Assembly (NCBI GenBank): GCA_947311845.1
Contig: CAMZMU010000027.1
Span: forward strand, 72,148,184 to 72,212,183
Length of the DNA: 64,000 nt
Direction of reading: 5' to 3'
From: Poa pratensis
Taxonomy: Eukaryota; Streptophyta; Magnoliopsida; Poales; Poaceae
Part shown: piece after piece, positions 29,552 through 39,776 of the stretch
How positions within the stretch are numbered: the first letter of the stretch is position 1
How the letters are laid out: each line of letters opens with the position of its first letter
Position numbers and translations under genes: made by a program
The notes under the pieces: generated by a model
Told to the model about the DNA's origin: nothing
The model's input: only the letters and a program-made list of their open reading frames with translations
Databases searched by the model: none

Positions 29552-32500
29552 ATGGATGTCGATGCTCCCTTCGTAACGAGAGAAGGGGAAGAAGAGATAC
29601 TTTCCTACATTTTGGAACCCGGTGAATTTCGGCATCCCGCGGAAGGAGCTGAAGATGAGGACTCGGAAATTGGTGGACCCACGCCGTCTGGCGAGGTATA
29701 TTAAGCCTATGTTGAGCAGATGCAATAACTGATTTGTGCATATATATGTATTCACACATGTTTCATATTTTTAGACCTCCGCATCGAACCAATCCACTAA
29801 ACGAGGCCATGCCCAAGGGATGGGCAAAGATGAGCATCTCACAATTGACGAGGTGAATGCAACTACTGGCCAACCACTGGCACCCGTGCCGAACGCAGTT
29901 AAGTTTGTGCATCAATGCGGAGTCACTGTCAGGGACAACGTTTATATCAGCACTCAGGAATGGATTAAGCCAAAGTTAGAGGGAGTTAGTTACGTCGACA
30001 AGAGAACCAAAGATGTGCTTTGGAACAAGCTCATTGCACATTTCACCCTACCGGTCTTGGAAGATGAGGTGAAGACAAAAAAAATGACGGACAAAGTCAA
30101 GCATTTCGCTCTTAAGAAGATGGCTCAACAATTCAATAACTACAAGAACAAATTATTCCGTGAGTGGGAAGAAGATGGGAAACTTCCGGATTTCACCGGC
30201 ACACGAGAGAGGCAGCGGCCTCACTGGCCTGCATTTCTGGAGTACAAGAAATCAGAACGAGCTAAGAAAAGGTCGCAAACGAATAAGAATAATGCAGCGA
30301 AAAAGAAGTATCACCATAAGATGGGGCCAGGTGGCTACCGAGTTGCCGAGCCTAAGTGGGAAAAAATTGAGTCCGAGTTGCGTGCAAAAGGGCTCACCCC
30401 GGTCACAGAGGAATGGGACAGAAGGATAAGGAATTGGCTACTTGCGCATGGAGGGGAGTATGACATGGAAACAGGGGAGTTAATAATTGATGAAAGCAAA
30501 GTAGTCAACGGAGCCCAAAAAAAATTATTGACTTAATTGCCAAGTCTAAAGAGGGAAAGTTTATTTCCGACAGAGAGAAGGACGAGCTGTCAGAGGCCCT
30601 CGGGACCAAAGAAAAAGGAGGATCAACACGAGGCTTAGGAGAAGTGCCGTGGATTGAAGGGTTTCCCGAGGACCGTGCCTCTTATAGAAGCCGATTGAGA
30701 GCAAAGAGGAGGAAGGAGCAGCAGGAATCAGACCGGTTGATGATCTTAGAAAGAAATCATGACCAGATGGTTGCTCTCTATAAGGAGCAGCAGAAGCAAA
30801 TAGATCAAATGCGCGAGCAAGGGGCGCCAACTCTTCAGCTGGAACAAGCGAGTCAAGGCGGCCCATCGCATCGCAGAAGCAGCGTGGCTTCCTCGGTTAT
30901 GGTCGGTGATGATGAGACAAGTTACCCCGTGGATTATATCACGGAGAAAACAACTTGTGAGCTGCATGTCCCAGTATTTAACTTATCCATGAAGGTGGCG
31001 GACGGCTATGCATTCTCCATTGACTCTACAGCATCGTGGCTTGGCAATGCCATTCCAGATGGATTTGCTCGTGTCGGCGTGGATCAAGTTGTACAAGGAT
31101 ATGAATCACTGAACCTTGAGTTCCCAAGAGCTGATGATGAGTCGGTGCTAGGGGACGTCGTGGGTGGTCTAATTCTATGGCGGAAGAAATACATCAAGTT
31201 TGAAGGCTGGGCGCCAAGGCCACCATCGTCTCCGCCAATTCACGATTCACCACCTGATGACGATGAAGGGGACGACAACCATCAGTCGCCCCGCATCAGT
31301 CGTCTCCGCCGCCGCGTGCGCCGACTCCACCGCCGCGTGACCGACTCCACCGCCGCGTGAGCCGACTCCACTGCGCGTCAGCCCACTCCGCGCGCATGAG
31401 CCGACTCCACCGCCGCATGAGCCGACTCCTGAGCCCCGACATAGGAAGGGCGCCACTTCGTCGTCCATGGGATTCGGGCGAGACCCCCGACGTTCGCCCC
31501 TCCCAAAAGTACCCAAAAGCCTTGACGACCTCAGAGCTTGCGACATGACTAAAGAGCAATTGGATGCGTGGGTGGATGCAGACACAAAAAGACAGCTTGC
31601 ACGGAAAAAGCCCGAGGAAAAGCAAACATTTACTGCAAAGGAAAACAAGTGGGCTATTGGATTCATCACGGAACCATCGCAATATGAGAAAAATAAGCCA
31701 GATAACTATTTACGAGCTCTGAGTAAAAGTAGTAGCTCTCCAAGACGAGAAGTAGTAGTGCCAGAGGGAAAAGAGACGTTGCCCAGCTCGGACAACAGGC
31801 AAACCAGTCGATAGCCCCGCTCGTAGTTATACCCAGTGGTCATGGCTCCGTGACGGACCTAATTCCTACTTTATCCTTGAAGAAGGACTTTGCTGCAGAT
31901 GCTGGTATTACTCTTGCTCAACTGGACAACGAAAATCTCTTTCCGTCTGATGTAGATGATTCATGGAAATGGAAATGGGGGAGGTCCCTGCTGCGAGGTG
32001 ATCAGATAAAGTGTCTACCGACATGTATGCGACAACTCCATAGTTGGTACATGAAAACCACAAAGGAATTTGATGACTTTTTGATCTGTGTGAAAGTTAC
32101 AAAAAATCATTTCGCGGGTGAAGACATGTTCACAATTCAGCTCGAAGAACTCTGGTACTTATACAACCTTGACTCCCTCGACTTGGCTCTCGTCGGTGCC
32201 TACTGTCTGTAAGTGATTCAATTCATTTATTTCCAAAAAAGATAAAGTCTTTAGCTCTCAGCTCGTTCATTGCCATCGCTAATTATGCTCACTACGGTAT
32301 TATGCAGAATGAAGAGTGATGAATGTGGTAGAAAGGGCATCTATGGCTTTGGGTTCGTTAACCCAGTACGAGTTAATGCAAGGACACTAAAAAACCACGT
32401 GAAGGACACGGAGAAGAACTTGCTAAATGCCCTAATGAAGCAACATTTCAACACGGAGATAATGTTTCCTTACTTCTTCAGGTAAGAGAGTGTTACTCGC

Positions 32501-33258
32501 TTGTACAAATTAAGTGTAACTGATGAGTTACTGACGTGTATATAATCATGCGCAGCGATCATTACATTCTGCTAGTCATTGAAGTTGATAGATCAAGAGT
32601 TCAAGTCTACGACTCATTGGACTGGCCTGAGGAGAGGTACCAAAGCATTCTAGATACGCTCCAAAGGTAATTTCAAACATTATCGCACTATATCAGTCTC
32701 TCTTATTGATTTCAGAGATATCAAGCAACTAATAACTCATTTATTCTTTTTTTTGGCCGGCAGGGTTTGGAAACAATTCAAAGCGAGGACAAAGGGTTCA
32801 GGTTCATTTGAAGAACAGCTGACTTTTGTTCACCCACAGGTAGGTAGTACGGTCTAGCTAGGTTCGCGCATCTCTTTATTTATAGTTTTCAATACCACTA
32901 TATGTTGACTATGATTTGATTGAATTCTATTCTCGTAAAGTGGATCGAGAGGCAACCACAGGGGACCAATTTCTGTGGATATTTCGTTTGCGAGTGGATT
33001 CGTCGTTCGGTCACTGAGCGGGACCCAAAGAAATTTTTAGACGTACGTGAACAATCATATTCATCAATTGATCTCCAGTGTCATTCATAATTTTTGATAG
33101 TCATGATTAATATTCGTATTGATCTCCTTCTTTTATAGGCAGAGCCATTGCGCGAGAGTATGCCACTAAAGAAGCGCTTTCAAGCACTAGCAGAGGAACT
33201 TGCGGGGTTTCTGCTCAGCGAAGTCATACCTACAAAAGGAACATACAATGGAGAATAG
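29552..33258 (+). pseudogene. Second CACTA-2 gene: lysine-rich N-terminal protein fused to a Ulp1/C48 SUMO-protease domain
   Basis: Exons: 29552-29695, 29775-32208, 32308-32481, 32556-32666, 32764-32839, 32941-33042 and 33139-33258, all with GT/AG borders in phase. The large second exon has an N-terminal block seen in plant CACTA ORF2 proteins (KFVHQCGVTVRDNVYIS, PHWPAFLEYKKSERAKKRS, GPGGYRVAEPKWEKIE), a coiled linker (KEQQKQIDQMREQ) and a proline repeat. The C-terminal C48 domain shows SDHYILLVIEVD (His), VYDSLDWP (Asp) and QPQGTNFCGYFVCEWI (Gln and Cys), so the catalytic set is intact. Frame is lost at an A-run near 30520, in the repeat near 31330-31420 and at an A-run near 31771. Ulp1 domains deconjugate SUMO; their presence in CACTA and Mutator-like elements is well known, but their benefit to the element is not settled. 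Confidence 0.8.
31260..31440 (+). repeat. Degenerate CCGACTCCACCGCCGCGTGAG repeat inside the second CACTA-2 gene
   Basis: About six copies of a 21-18 bp unit coding Pro-Thr-Pro-Pro-Pro-Arg-Glu in one frame. Copy-number change here shifts the reading frame, and the three frames alternate across the array. Confidence 0.75.
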
Positions 33259-33267
33259 CGGTGAAGT

Positions 33268-33737
33268 CCCGGTTATGATCTCCCGTGTAACCGAATAGAC
33301 GGGCTCTAGTCCCGGTTATGATCTCCACACACGTGTAATCGAATAGACGGGCTCTAGTCCCGGTTATGAGCACCTCCATGTAACCGGATAGACGTGAACA
33401 TATTTTTATTTATGAACATTTTGATATGTTATATGTAGTTTCTGTTTTTAATTAATTAAACGCATATTTTTTTGCACCATTTCAATATTAAATTGGGAGG
33501 AAAAACAAAAAATTACAGGCTGCCACGTGTGAGGTCCTTGGTCCCGGGTCGTATGACCAATCGGGACTAGAGGTCCTCCACCACGCCCGCGCCTCGGCGG
33601 CCACGTGGGAGCCTGTTGTTCCTTAACGACCCGGTACTAGAGGGGGGGGCCTCTAGTGTCGCCTTGCTAGTCCCGGGTGGACACCCGGTACTAGAGGCCC
33701 TTACGACCCGGGACCAGTGGCCCTGTTTCCACTAGTG
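33268..33737. repeat. Right subterminal repeats and TIR of CACTA-2
   Basis: 33268-33395 holds three units of about 55-60 bp (CTCTAGTCCCGGTTATGA, then TGTAACCGAATAGACGGG). Then, after a short AT-rich gap, come GGTCCCGGGTCG..CGGGACTAGAGGTCC (33538-33573), CGGTACTAGAGG (33622) and CTAGTCCCGGGTGG..CCCGGTACTAGAGGCCC (33668-33700). The TIR CCCTGTTTCCACTAGTG follows. Confidence 0.85.
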
Positions 33738-33740
33738 TAT

Positions 33741-34330
33741 GTTATCTGGGTACATGATGCAATTATTAAATTATGTTGTACACACATTGTGTTATCCTGA
33801 ATTAGTTGCATAGTGTGTTTAGCAATCCATTGGTTCCTAATTTTGCTGGTTATTTCATGGTCCTGCACGACCATCACGCCCTATCAAATTATATATTTGC
33901 AAGTACTCGCATTTTAATTATTCTTGTTGAAGCAACAGAGTGTTCCCGTACTGTGTCCTTTTCTGCTTGTTGGTGTTGATGCTGCTGCGAATGCCAAGTA
34001 AACGTTCATTGCCAACAACTCATAAAGAGTTGTGAAACATTCGTGAAGTAGATTCAAGCTATAGACGCTAATGCACAATCAGGCCCATCACCATCGGAAA
34101 CTTGATAGCGGAATCCAAGGAACCTAGGCGTATTAAAAATCCGCGAACATACTGAAGTCAACTTTCAGTAAAAAAAATCTATAGATTAGATCATGCAAAT
34201 TAAACATTAATGTTTCTTTTAATCATATATTTGCAAAAAATATCCAGCATAAGAATGGACCAGCGAGACCAGTGAGGTTACTCTCCATCACGATTCTAAC
34301 TCTCCTAACAATCTATTTATATATTAGACG
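33741..34330. other. Unassigned AT-rich sequence right of CACTA-2
   Basis: No ORF or recognisable element start. It ends in a Helitron-type 3' terminus, so part of it may be Helitron body; I do not see the matching 5' TC end. Confidence 0.4.
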
Positions 34331-34361
34331 GGCGCGGCAACGCGCGCCTAAATGATCTAGT
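34331..34361 (+). mobile_element. Helitron 3' terminus (hairpin plus CTAG)
   Basis: GGCGCG-GCAACG-CGCGCC hairpin (34331-34348), then TAAATGAT and CTAGT (34357-34361): the geometry of a Helitron end. Confidence 0.6.
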
Positions 34362-35002
34362 AACCATGGAAATCCAGCTATTACAGAACAATCTATGCAT
34401 GCATAACTACATTACAAGGAAATAATTGTTAAATTCATAAAATAAATCACTAAATATCGGAATATTGTCGACTTGTTTACCCCATAGATATGCCAATCAC
34501 CAAAACAACTATTGTTCTTGTTGTATTCTTGGCTAGTTCTTTCCTGATTTTTATCATTCGAGATCAACCCGTTGGTCTTTCCTTACGTATCAAGATGATA
34601 TCCACCCCTAACTGTATTCTCATATCCATGTCACCCTAGTACACGTCACATTATACGGCCAAGTATACACATTCCGAAACAAATTGAACATTTGCAGTAA
34701 CCCCAACAGGCAACACTCGTCCTAATGCTCATACATATTCTGTTATTTCTACCGGTCGGCAAGCTTAGGGATTGTACTGAGTCACACACATATTGAAATA
34801 TACAAATACAATCCTAATAATTCAGGGCATGACTGGTTATTCGCAACAGAGTACCATAAGTAGTGATCCAAACAGTACCGTAGCAACTTACTGGTTTCTA
34901 GTAGTAGCTCGTTTTTTTAGATAAAGAGTAGTATAGAAAGATAACTTACTTAATTAAGACAATTCTGTAAGCTAGCTCGGAAGAAAGATAACTTAATTAC
35001 TA
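34362..35002. other. Intergenic AT-rich sequence
   Basis: No supported feature between the Helitron terminus and the short MITE. Confidence 0.5.
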
Positions 35003-35051
35003 CTCCCTCCGTTCGGAAAAGGATGTCACATCCTTTTCTGAACGGAGGGAG
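35003..35051. mobile_element. 49-bp palindromic Stowaway-type element
   Basis: CTCCCTCCGTTCGGAAAAGG (left) and its complement on the right form a nearly perfect palindrome around ATGTCACAT, flanked by TA on both sides. It lies about 150 bp beyond the stop codon of the membrane-protein gene, probably in or near its 3' UTR. Confidence 0.85.
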
Positions 35052-35197
35052 TAATATAGTAGTACTTGCTAGGGAAATTAACGAGTGCTCATTGCTAGGC
35101 AGGCTGCAGCTTCGCCCCACTGTCGCCGTCGACGACGAACCGCCGCTAGTGCTACCGACAGTTCCGGTAGTTGTGGTGGTAGGCTAGTACCGTGCTA

Positions 35198-35998
35198 TTA
35201 TGGGCGGAAGTTCTTGAGGAAGACCAGGTAGACCACGGGCTGCACCCCCAGCATCAGCGCCACCATCGTGCAGTACACCGTAGTCATGGCCAGCCCGGAG
35301 TCCACCATCCGCGACTGCGGCGGAAAGGCCATCATCCCGGCAACGAAGAAACCGATGAGCAGGGAGATGACGGCGGCCGCCGCGTAGAACTTGCCTGCGG
35401 CGACGAGCACGAGCCTCCTCCGCATGGCGCCGAAGCCCCTGCCTCTGGCAGTCCGGAGATCCGGCACCGTGTGGCAGAGCGCGGCGATGTGCACTGACTC
35501 TGCCAGGTACGCGGCGGCGGCTGGCAGCAGCAGCGGCAGGTCGAACTCGCCAGGAACATCGATCAGCCTTCCGGCGCGCCAGAAGGCAACGTTGCTTGCG
35601 GCATCGGCGACCGGCTTGAAGAAGAACATGAAGAAAACGGACGAGGTGTCCTGGGCCGCCAAGATGGGCATGGCACGGGCGCGGAAGAGGGCGTTGGTGC
35701 GGTAGAAGGTGGCGACGCTGATCACGAACATGGAGCTGAAATACTGGGCCCCGACGGCAAAGGCGAGGGCCAGGAAGAAGTCTGGTGACGAGAACATGTT
35801 GCAGGAAGCGCCGGAGCGAGGAGTGCCGACGACGGCAGAGGAGAGGAGACTGCCGCACTGCGCGACGAAGTAGAAGACGAACACGGCGCACATGTAGGCG
35901 AAGAGGCCGGGGAGGATTACAGAGATCAGGCGCATGAGGGTGTGGATCTTGAAGAAGGTGTCGAAAACCTGCCGCTCCGGTTTCTGCTCCAGTGCCAT
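35198..35998 (-). CDS. Single-exon multi-pass membrane protein, unknown function
   Basis: 266 codons from the ATG at 35998 (MALEQKPERQVFDTFFKIHT) to the stop at 35198 (VYLVFLKNFRP). The start is chosen because the hydrophobic domain begins soon after it and upstream in-frame codons look like leader. About six hydrophobic segments are visible: ISVILPGLFAYMCAVFVFYF; FFLALAFAVGAQYFSSMFVI; SSVFFMFFFKPVAD; LPLLLPAAAAYLAESVHIAAL; AGKFYAAAAVISLLIGFFVAG; and MTTVYCTMVALMLGVQPVVYL. Loops carry RARAMPILAAQD and RTARGRGFGAMRRR. GC-rich third positions are typical of grass single-exon genes, and the frame is intact, so this is the best candidate host gene in the window. I do not recognise the family. Both flanks are transposon-rich. 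Confidence 0.75.
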   Translation of the reverse strand: MALEQKPERQVFDTFFKIHTLMRLISVILPGLFAYMCAVFVFYFVAQCGSLLSSAVVGTPRSGASCNMFSSPDFFLALAFAVGAQYFSSMFVISVATFYRTNALFRARAMPILAAQDTSSVFFMFFFKPVADAASNVAFWRAGRLIDVPGEFDLPLLLPAAAAYLAESVHIAALCHTVPDLRTARGRGFGAMRRRLVLVAAGKFYAAAAVISLLIGFFVAGMMAFPPQSRMVDSGLAMTTVYCTMVALMLGVQPVVYLVFLKNFRP

Positions 35999-36450
35999 TG
36001 GGGGAGAAGGAACTACTGTACTAAGGAAGAAGATGGGGCGAGCTACGTTGCAGCGAGCTCGGTGGCTTTTTCTACTGGTTGAATCGATACTCAAGCTTTT
36101 CGAAATCAAGTGGGAATGGGTGCCCTGTATACGTCTCACGCCAGCGACAACCGGTCTCCGATACTCAATGCACTCGCATCTCCATTCCGGTGCAAGCTCT
36201 AATGCTCAATCGTGCACGACTCCCATGTGAACGCTGCAACTGCTATTGGTTGTGCACTCTCGTACGTGTCCATGGCCATTCCATTCCGGTGCAGATGTGC
36301 CAGACAGCTTCTGGCTCGCTACACTAGCTAGCTGCCTAGCTGGCTCAGCAAAACATGTGCAAAGCAATAGGGTTGGTGTGCTTGGTTGATTATTGCACCG
36401 AGGACTTGGTCGCGAGAAAAAAACCATATATGCACAGAAATTTCTTATCC
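35999..36450. other. Upstream region of the membrane-protein gene
   Basis: Presumed promoter and 5' leader on the minus strand. A repeated CCATTCCGGTGCA word occurs at 36182 and 36280. No clear TATA box is assigned. Confidence 0.4.
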
Positions 36451-36516
36451 TTCTTATGTTTAAAACAACTAGCACAGGGGCCCTTCTTATGTTTAAAACA
36501 ACTAGCACAGGGGCCC
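36451..36516. repeat. 33-bp tandem duplication at a Helitron terminus
   Basis: The unit starting TTCTTATGTTTAAAACAACT and ending GGGGCCC is present at 36451-36483 and 36484-36516. It includes the ACTAG terminus and the first bases of the terminal hairpin of the adjoining Helitron end. Confidence 0.85.
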
Positions 36517-36532
36517 TCGCAAATGCGAGGGC
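36501..36532 (-). mobile_element. Helitron 3' terminus, minus strand
   Basis: On the minus strand: hairpin GCCCTCGCATTTGCGAGGGC (36513-36532), then CCCTGTG and CTAGT. The hairpin is identical to the one at 40109-40128, so both ends belong to one subfamily. The element body would extend to the right; its 5' end was not found. Confidence 0.65.
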
Positions 36533-36635
36533 ATCACCTTAATATTATCGATTTGTTAAATATGTATGCTGTATCGTATACAAACTCTATCCATCCCATT
36601 TCCCTCCTTCATTAAAAATGCATGATGTTCATGTA

Positions 36636-36991
36636 CGCCCTCCGTCCCAAATTAACCTGCGTTTTGTATTCAGTCAAAGTCAGAAAATTCAAACTTTGAC
36701 TAAGTATATAAGAAAAAATTCAACATTTTCGTTACAAAGTAAAAATTATTAGAATCATCATAAAATGTATAATCATAGTATATACATTTTGTATCATAAA
36801 TGTTGATATTTTCTCTATATGTTTGGTCACAATCTGAAATGGGGGTTTTGACGATTTATTTCAATTTGTGGCTATTAGGGACCTATCTCTCAAATTTATG
36901 CAGGAAAAAATGAGTCCACCACATGTAAAATACGAACGTCTTAATATTTGTCCCAAAACTTTAGTCACGCCTTATCAAGAAATGGAGGGAG
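36636..36991. mobile_element. Mariner/Stowaway-type MITE, 356 bp
   Basis: Left end CGCCCTCCGTCCCAAATTAA, right end ending AAATGGAGGGAG, TA on both sides (36634-36635, 36992-36993). The interior has the usual complementary arms (CAAACTTTGACTAAGTAT on the left, TTTGGTCAC..TTAGTCACGCCTTATC on the right). No ORF. Confidence 0.75.
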
Positions 36992-36993
36992 TA

Positions 36994-37640
36994 TGTTTTG
37001 AGTTTTAAGAACAAACTAATATTGAGCTGTAATTACCAAATTTGTCAAGTACAATAATATTACTTGCTTTGTTAAGAAATACATCACAAATTTAACTCTC
37101 AGATGGAAGCATTAAGATTAATTTGTGTTGACCATATTTAAGTTATTTTGGATGTGAATCACCTTTATGGCACATAATAAACCCGTATATTGTTGGATTA
37201 AATAGTAGTGAACTCTTGAATTTAGACAATCAAACTACAGTGTTTTTGGAGCGAAAATTTATTACTAAGGTAACTTTGCCAATTTTCCGCATGATTGTAT
37301 TTTTAAGAACTAATAAATAATTAATATAAACTACTTTTACTAAAATATCTTATAACTTACCATTAAACATCTTAACCTTTTTTAATCATGACTCAAAATA
37401 GTCCTGCTTGTAAGGTTAATTGACTAAGAACTCTATGAGATCTTATTTCTCATGATGATATAAACAAAAGAAATACATCGAACATTTCTTAATTTCTTAC
37501 GTGCACCCTCTCAACAACATTTTCTTAAATTACGAAGAAACCATCATAATATTTTTTGTTTGAAAGGAATGCGGTAGGGGAAGCACCTACATCAGATTTT
37601 GTTTTTTTAAATATGAAGAACCCAAATCTGCGTCCGTGGG
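36994..37640. other. AT-rich intergenic sequence
   Basis: No supported feature. Confidence 0.5.
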
Positions 37641-38290
37641 GGTGGCTGGCTTGTACATCCACTTCCCTAACCAAGTGAGCTGGGCTCACTTCTTACCATC
37701 ACAATATTTGCATCTTATGTACATCTATGACATAGAAAAAAAATCATATTTTCTTGGTCATTCTGATTCCAAATTTAAATTAATTGTTATATACTCTGAA
37801 CGCTCATCGCTATGGTTCAACATTCTTAGTTTCTTACTTACACGCTCTTCACAAAAATTTCTTAAGCTATAAAGGAAATATGTATAATCTTACCTCTCAT
37901 GTTTATTTATGTCATAGAAAAAACATTTTTTCTCTTGAGTCATTCTGATTGCGATGATTGCCAAATTTAAACCAACCGGTATATCACAAACTCCCATCTC
38001 CTTGGCTCAAAATTCTTAATTCACACATGCACTATCTAGACAAAATTTTCTTACGCTATGGAATCGGTATAATCTTGCCTTTCACATACATTTATGTTAG
38101 AAACTCATTGTGTTTCTCGAGTTATTCGTACTACAGTGATGGCAAAAAAAACGAACTGGCTTATATATATCTTGAAATCTCATTCTATGGTTCGACATTC
38201 TCAATTTTTACATGCACCCTCTCGAAATCACGTGTTATAATTGCCAATTTCACTAACCATATCTCTAAATAATCTTCGGCAACAAAAATT
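37641..38290. repeat. Degenerate tandem repeat of about 180-190 bp
   Basis: Three diverged units share, in order, CATTTTTTCT..GTCATTCTGATT, CCAAATTTAAA, CTC..CTATGGTTC/ATGGCTCA, ATTCTTA.TTT, ACATGCAC.CTC, TTTCTTA(A/C)GCTAT and ATAATCTT(A/G)CCT(C/T)TCA. Approximate starts are 37730, 37915 and 38090. Old, non-coding. Confidence 0.55.
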
Positions 38291-38361
38291 GCAACATTAA
38301 ATGAAAATAGGAAAAGCTTTATATTTTAAACGCGCACATGTGCCAGGTTCAAGAGAATATA

Positions 38362-39776
38362 TTTTTTTTCTTTGCGGGTTTATGAGAGCTTTATTCAACA
38401 AACAAAGTGCCCGAGTCATCAGCCATGATGCTGGTGACAAGGAAACTGGGTACAGAAGACAACCAAGAGTCAGTTACCTGCAGCGGGCACGGATGGCGTG
38501 CACACAGGTGTGCCGACTGGTTGGCAGTTCGAGATACATGCTGAAATAAGAAGGTAGTAAAAGAAGTAACTAGCTCTCTAATTTCTAAGATAATTGGTGC
38601 AACTACCGATCTGGAGTTGCTCCGAGTTTTCCAGAGATTGACAATCTCCAGGCAGTCCGTCTCCAACACGACGTGAGAGAATCCGCGAAGCTTTGCAAAG
38701 ATCACACCTTCCCGAACAGCAAGCGTTTCAGCAATCAGTGGGTCAGAAATACCCACTAAAGGTTTGCTCCAGGCTCCAACAAAGTGTGTCGACGAGCGTA
38801 CAACGCAGCCCGCCCCTCCGTTGCCTAGGTCTGAATTGATCGTGACGTAAGTGTTGATCTTGAGCCACCCGAGTCCGGGGGTCGCCACCCATGTCCTGGT
38901 AAGATCGCAGCATGTTGTCGCGGCATATCAAGAAGTGTGAGATCCTCTTTAACCCTGCGAACCGAAAATGCTGGATGAAGGCCTTCACAATCATGTGTCA
39001 ATCTGTTTCTTGAGTGCCATATCGACCACATGACGGAAATGATCTCAGCTCGTTGCTGATCTGAGAACTGTGACTCACATAAAATGTCACGAGCCCAAGT
39101 ATCAGGATGTAACTGAGGGAGGCGAAATCTATGTTTGCGCTTCTGTCCAGAATGCTTGCGCATGAGAACAATGTATCTGTGCATGCATGAGGTCCTCGTC
39201 CATAGCTAGACAAACATTGCATCTGCTAAGCTCTTTTATGTGGCTTCTCTTCAATGTAGTTTCATCAGGCAGAATTCCACGTAGGACTCTCCACCAGAGT
39301 ACTTGTACTTTCGGTTGGACTTTAATTTCCACAAGGATTTCCACATCTGTTGTTCGGTCTATGAAGTACCGGTAATCGTTCCTTCCTCTAGAGCAACCCG
39401 CTCTTTGTGATTCACCAGAGAACGATACGCTGATTTTACAGTGTAGTTTCCTGAGTTTTCAAAAGCCCATGCCAAGAAATCATCACCGTCTCCATTGCAC
39501 AAAGGAATATTAAGAATTGCATCCGCATCAGGCAGTATGAAAGATTTACGAACCAAATCTGTCTGCCATGTCCAGTTAGCTGCATCAATCAGATCACTAA
39601 CCTTAAGGAGATCAGTGTTATCCAGGTGAAACAATGGTTTCATTGTCATGGTATTAGGAATCCACTTATCCTCCCAGATATTAATAGTGGTACCATCTCC
39701 CACTCGCTTAATCATCCCCAGATTCACTGCTTCCCGACCAGCTATAATGGAAAAATCGACCAGCTATAATGGAAAG
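38362..39776 (-). mobile_element. 5'-truncated LINE fragment (zinc-binding and RNase H domains)
   Basis: Minus-strand remnants of the C-terminal half of a plant L1-type ORF2. IIAGREAVNLGMIKRVGDGT (about 39770-39700) is followed by WTWQTDLVRKSF and YTVKSAYRSLV. The zf-RVT region follows (PKVQVLWWRVLRGILPDETT, RCNVCLAMDEDLMHAQIHC), then an RNase H-like domain (NGGAGCVVRS, AETLAVREGVIFAKLRG, VLETDCLEIVNLW). The pieces lie in at least three frames, so it is dead. The first RNase H aspartate position reads INTYVTINS rather than the usual N-x-D-G. The 3' end carries AATAAAG and an A-run (T-run at 38362-38371). Confidence 0.8.
39733..39776. repeat. 22-bp tandem duplication at the 5' truncation point of the LINE
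   Basis: CGACCAGCTATAATGGAAA occurs at about 39733 and 39757, separated by AAT-type filler. It probably arose with 5' integration of the truncated LINE copy. Confidence 0.7.

Larger units (their letters stand above)
20576..33737 (+). mobile_element. CACTA-2, complete En/Spm-type element with TAT target duplication
   Basis: The left end is CACTAGTGGAAACAGGGGC (20576) and the right end CCCTGTTTCCACTAGTG (closing at 33737): TIRs of about 17 bases in agreement, flanked by TAT at 20573-20575 and 33738-33740. Length 13,162 bp. Contents: a small membrane-protein gene (20888-21791), a TNP2-type transposase (21951-25309), a 1.25-kb insert between 0.5-kb direct repeats (25164-27442), a palindrome array, an antisense captured gene (28051-28965) and a second element gene with a Ulp1 domain (29552-33258). 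The intact TSD and TIRs say it arrived by transposition as one unit. Confidence 0.95.
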
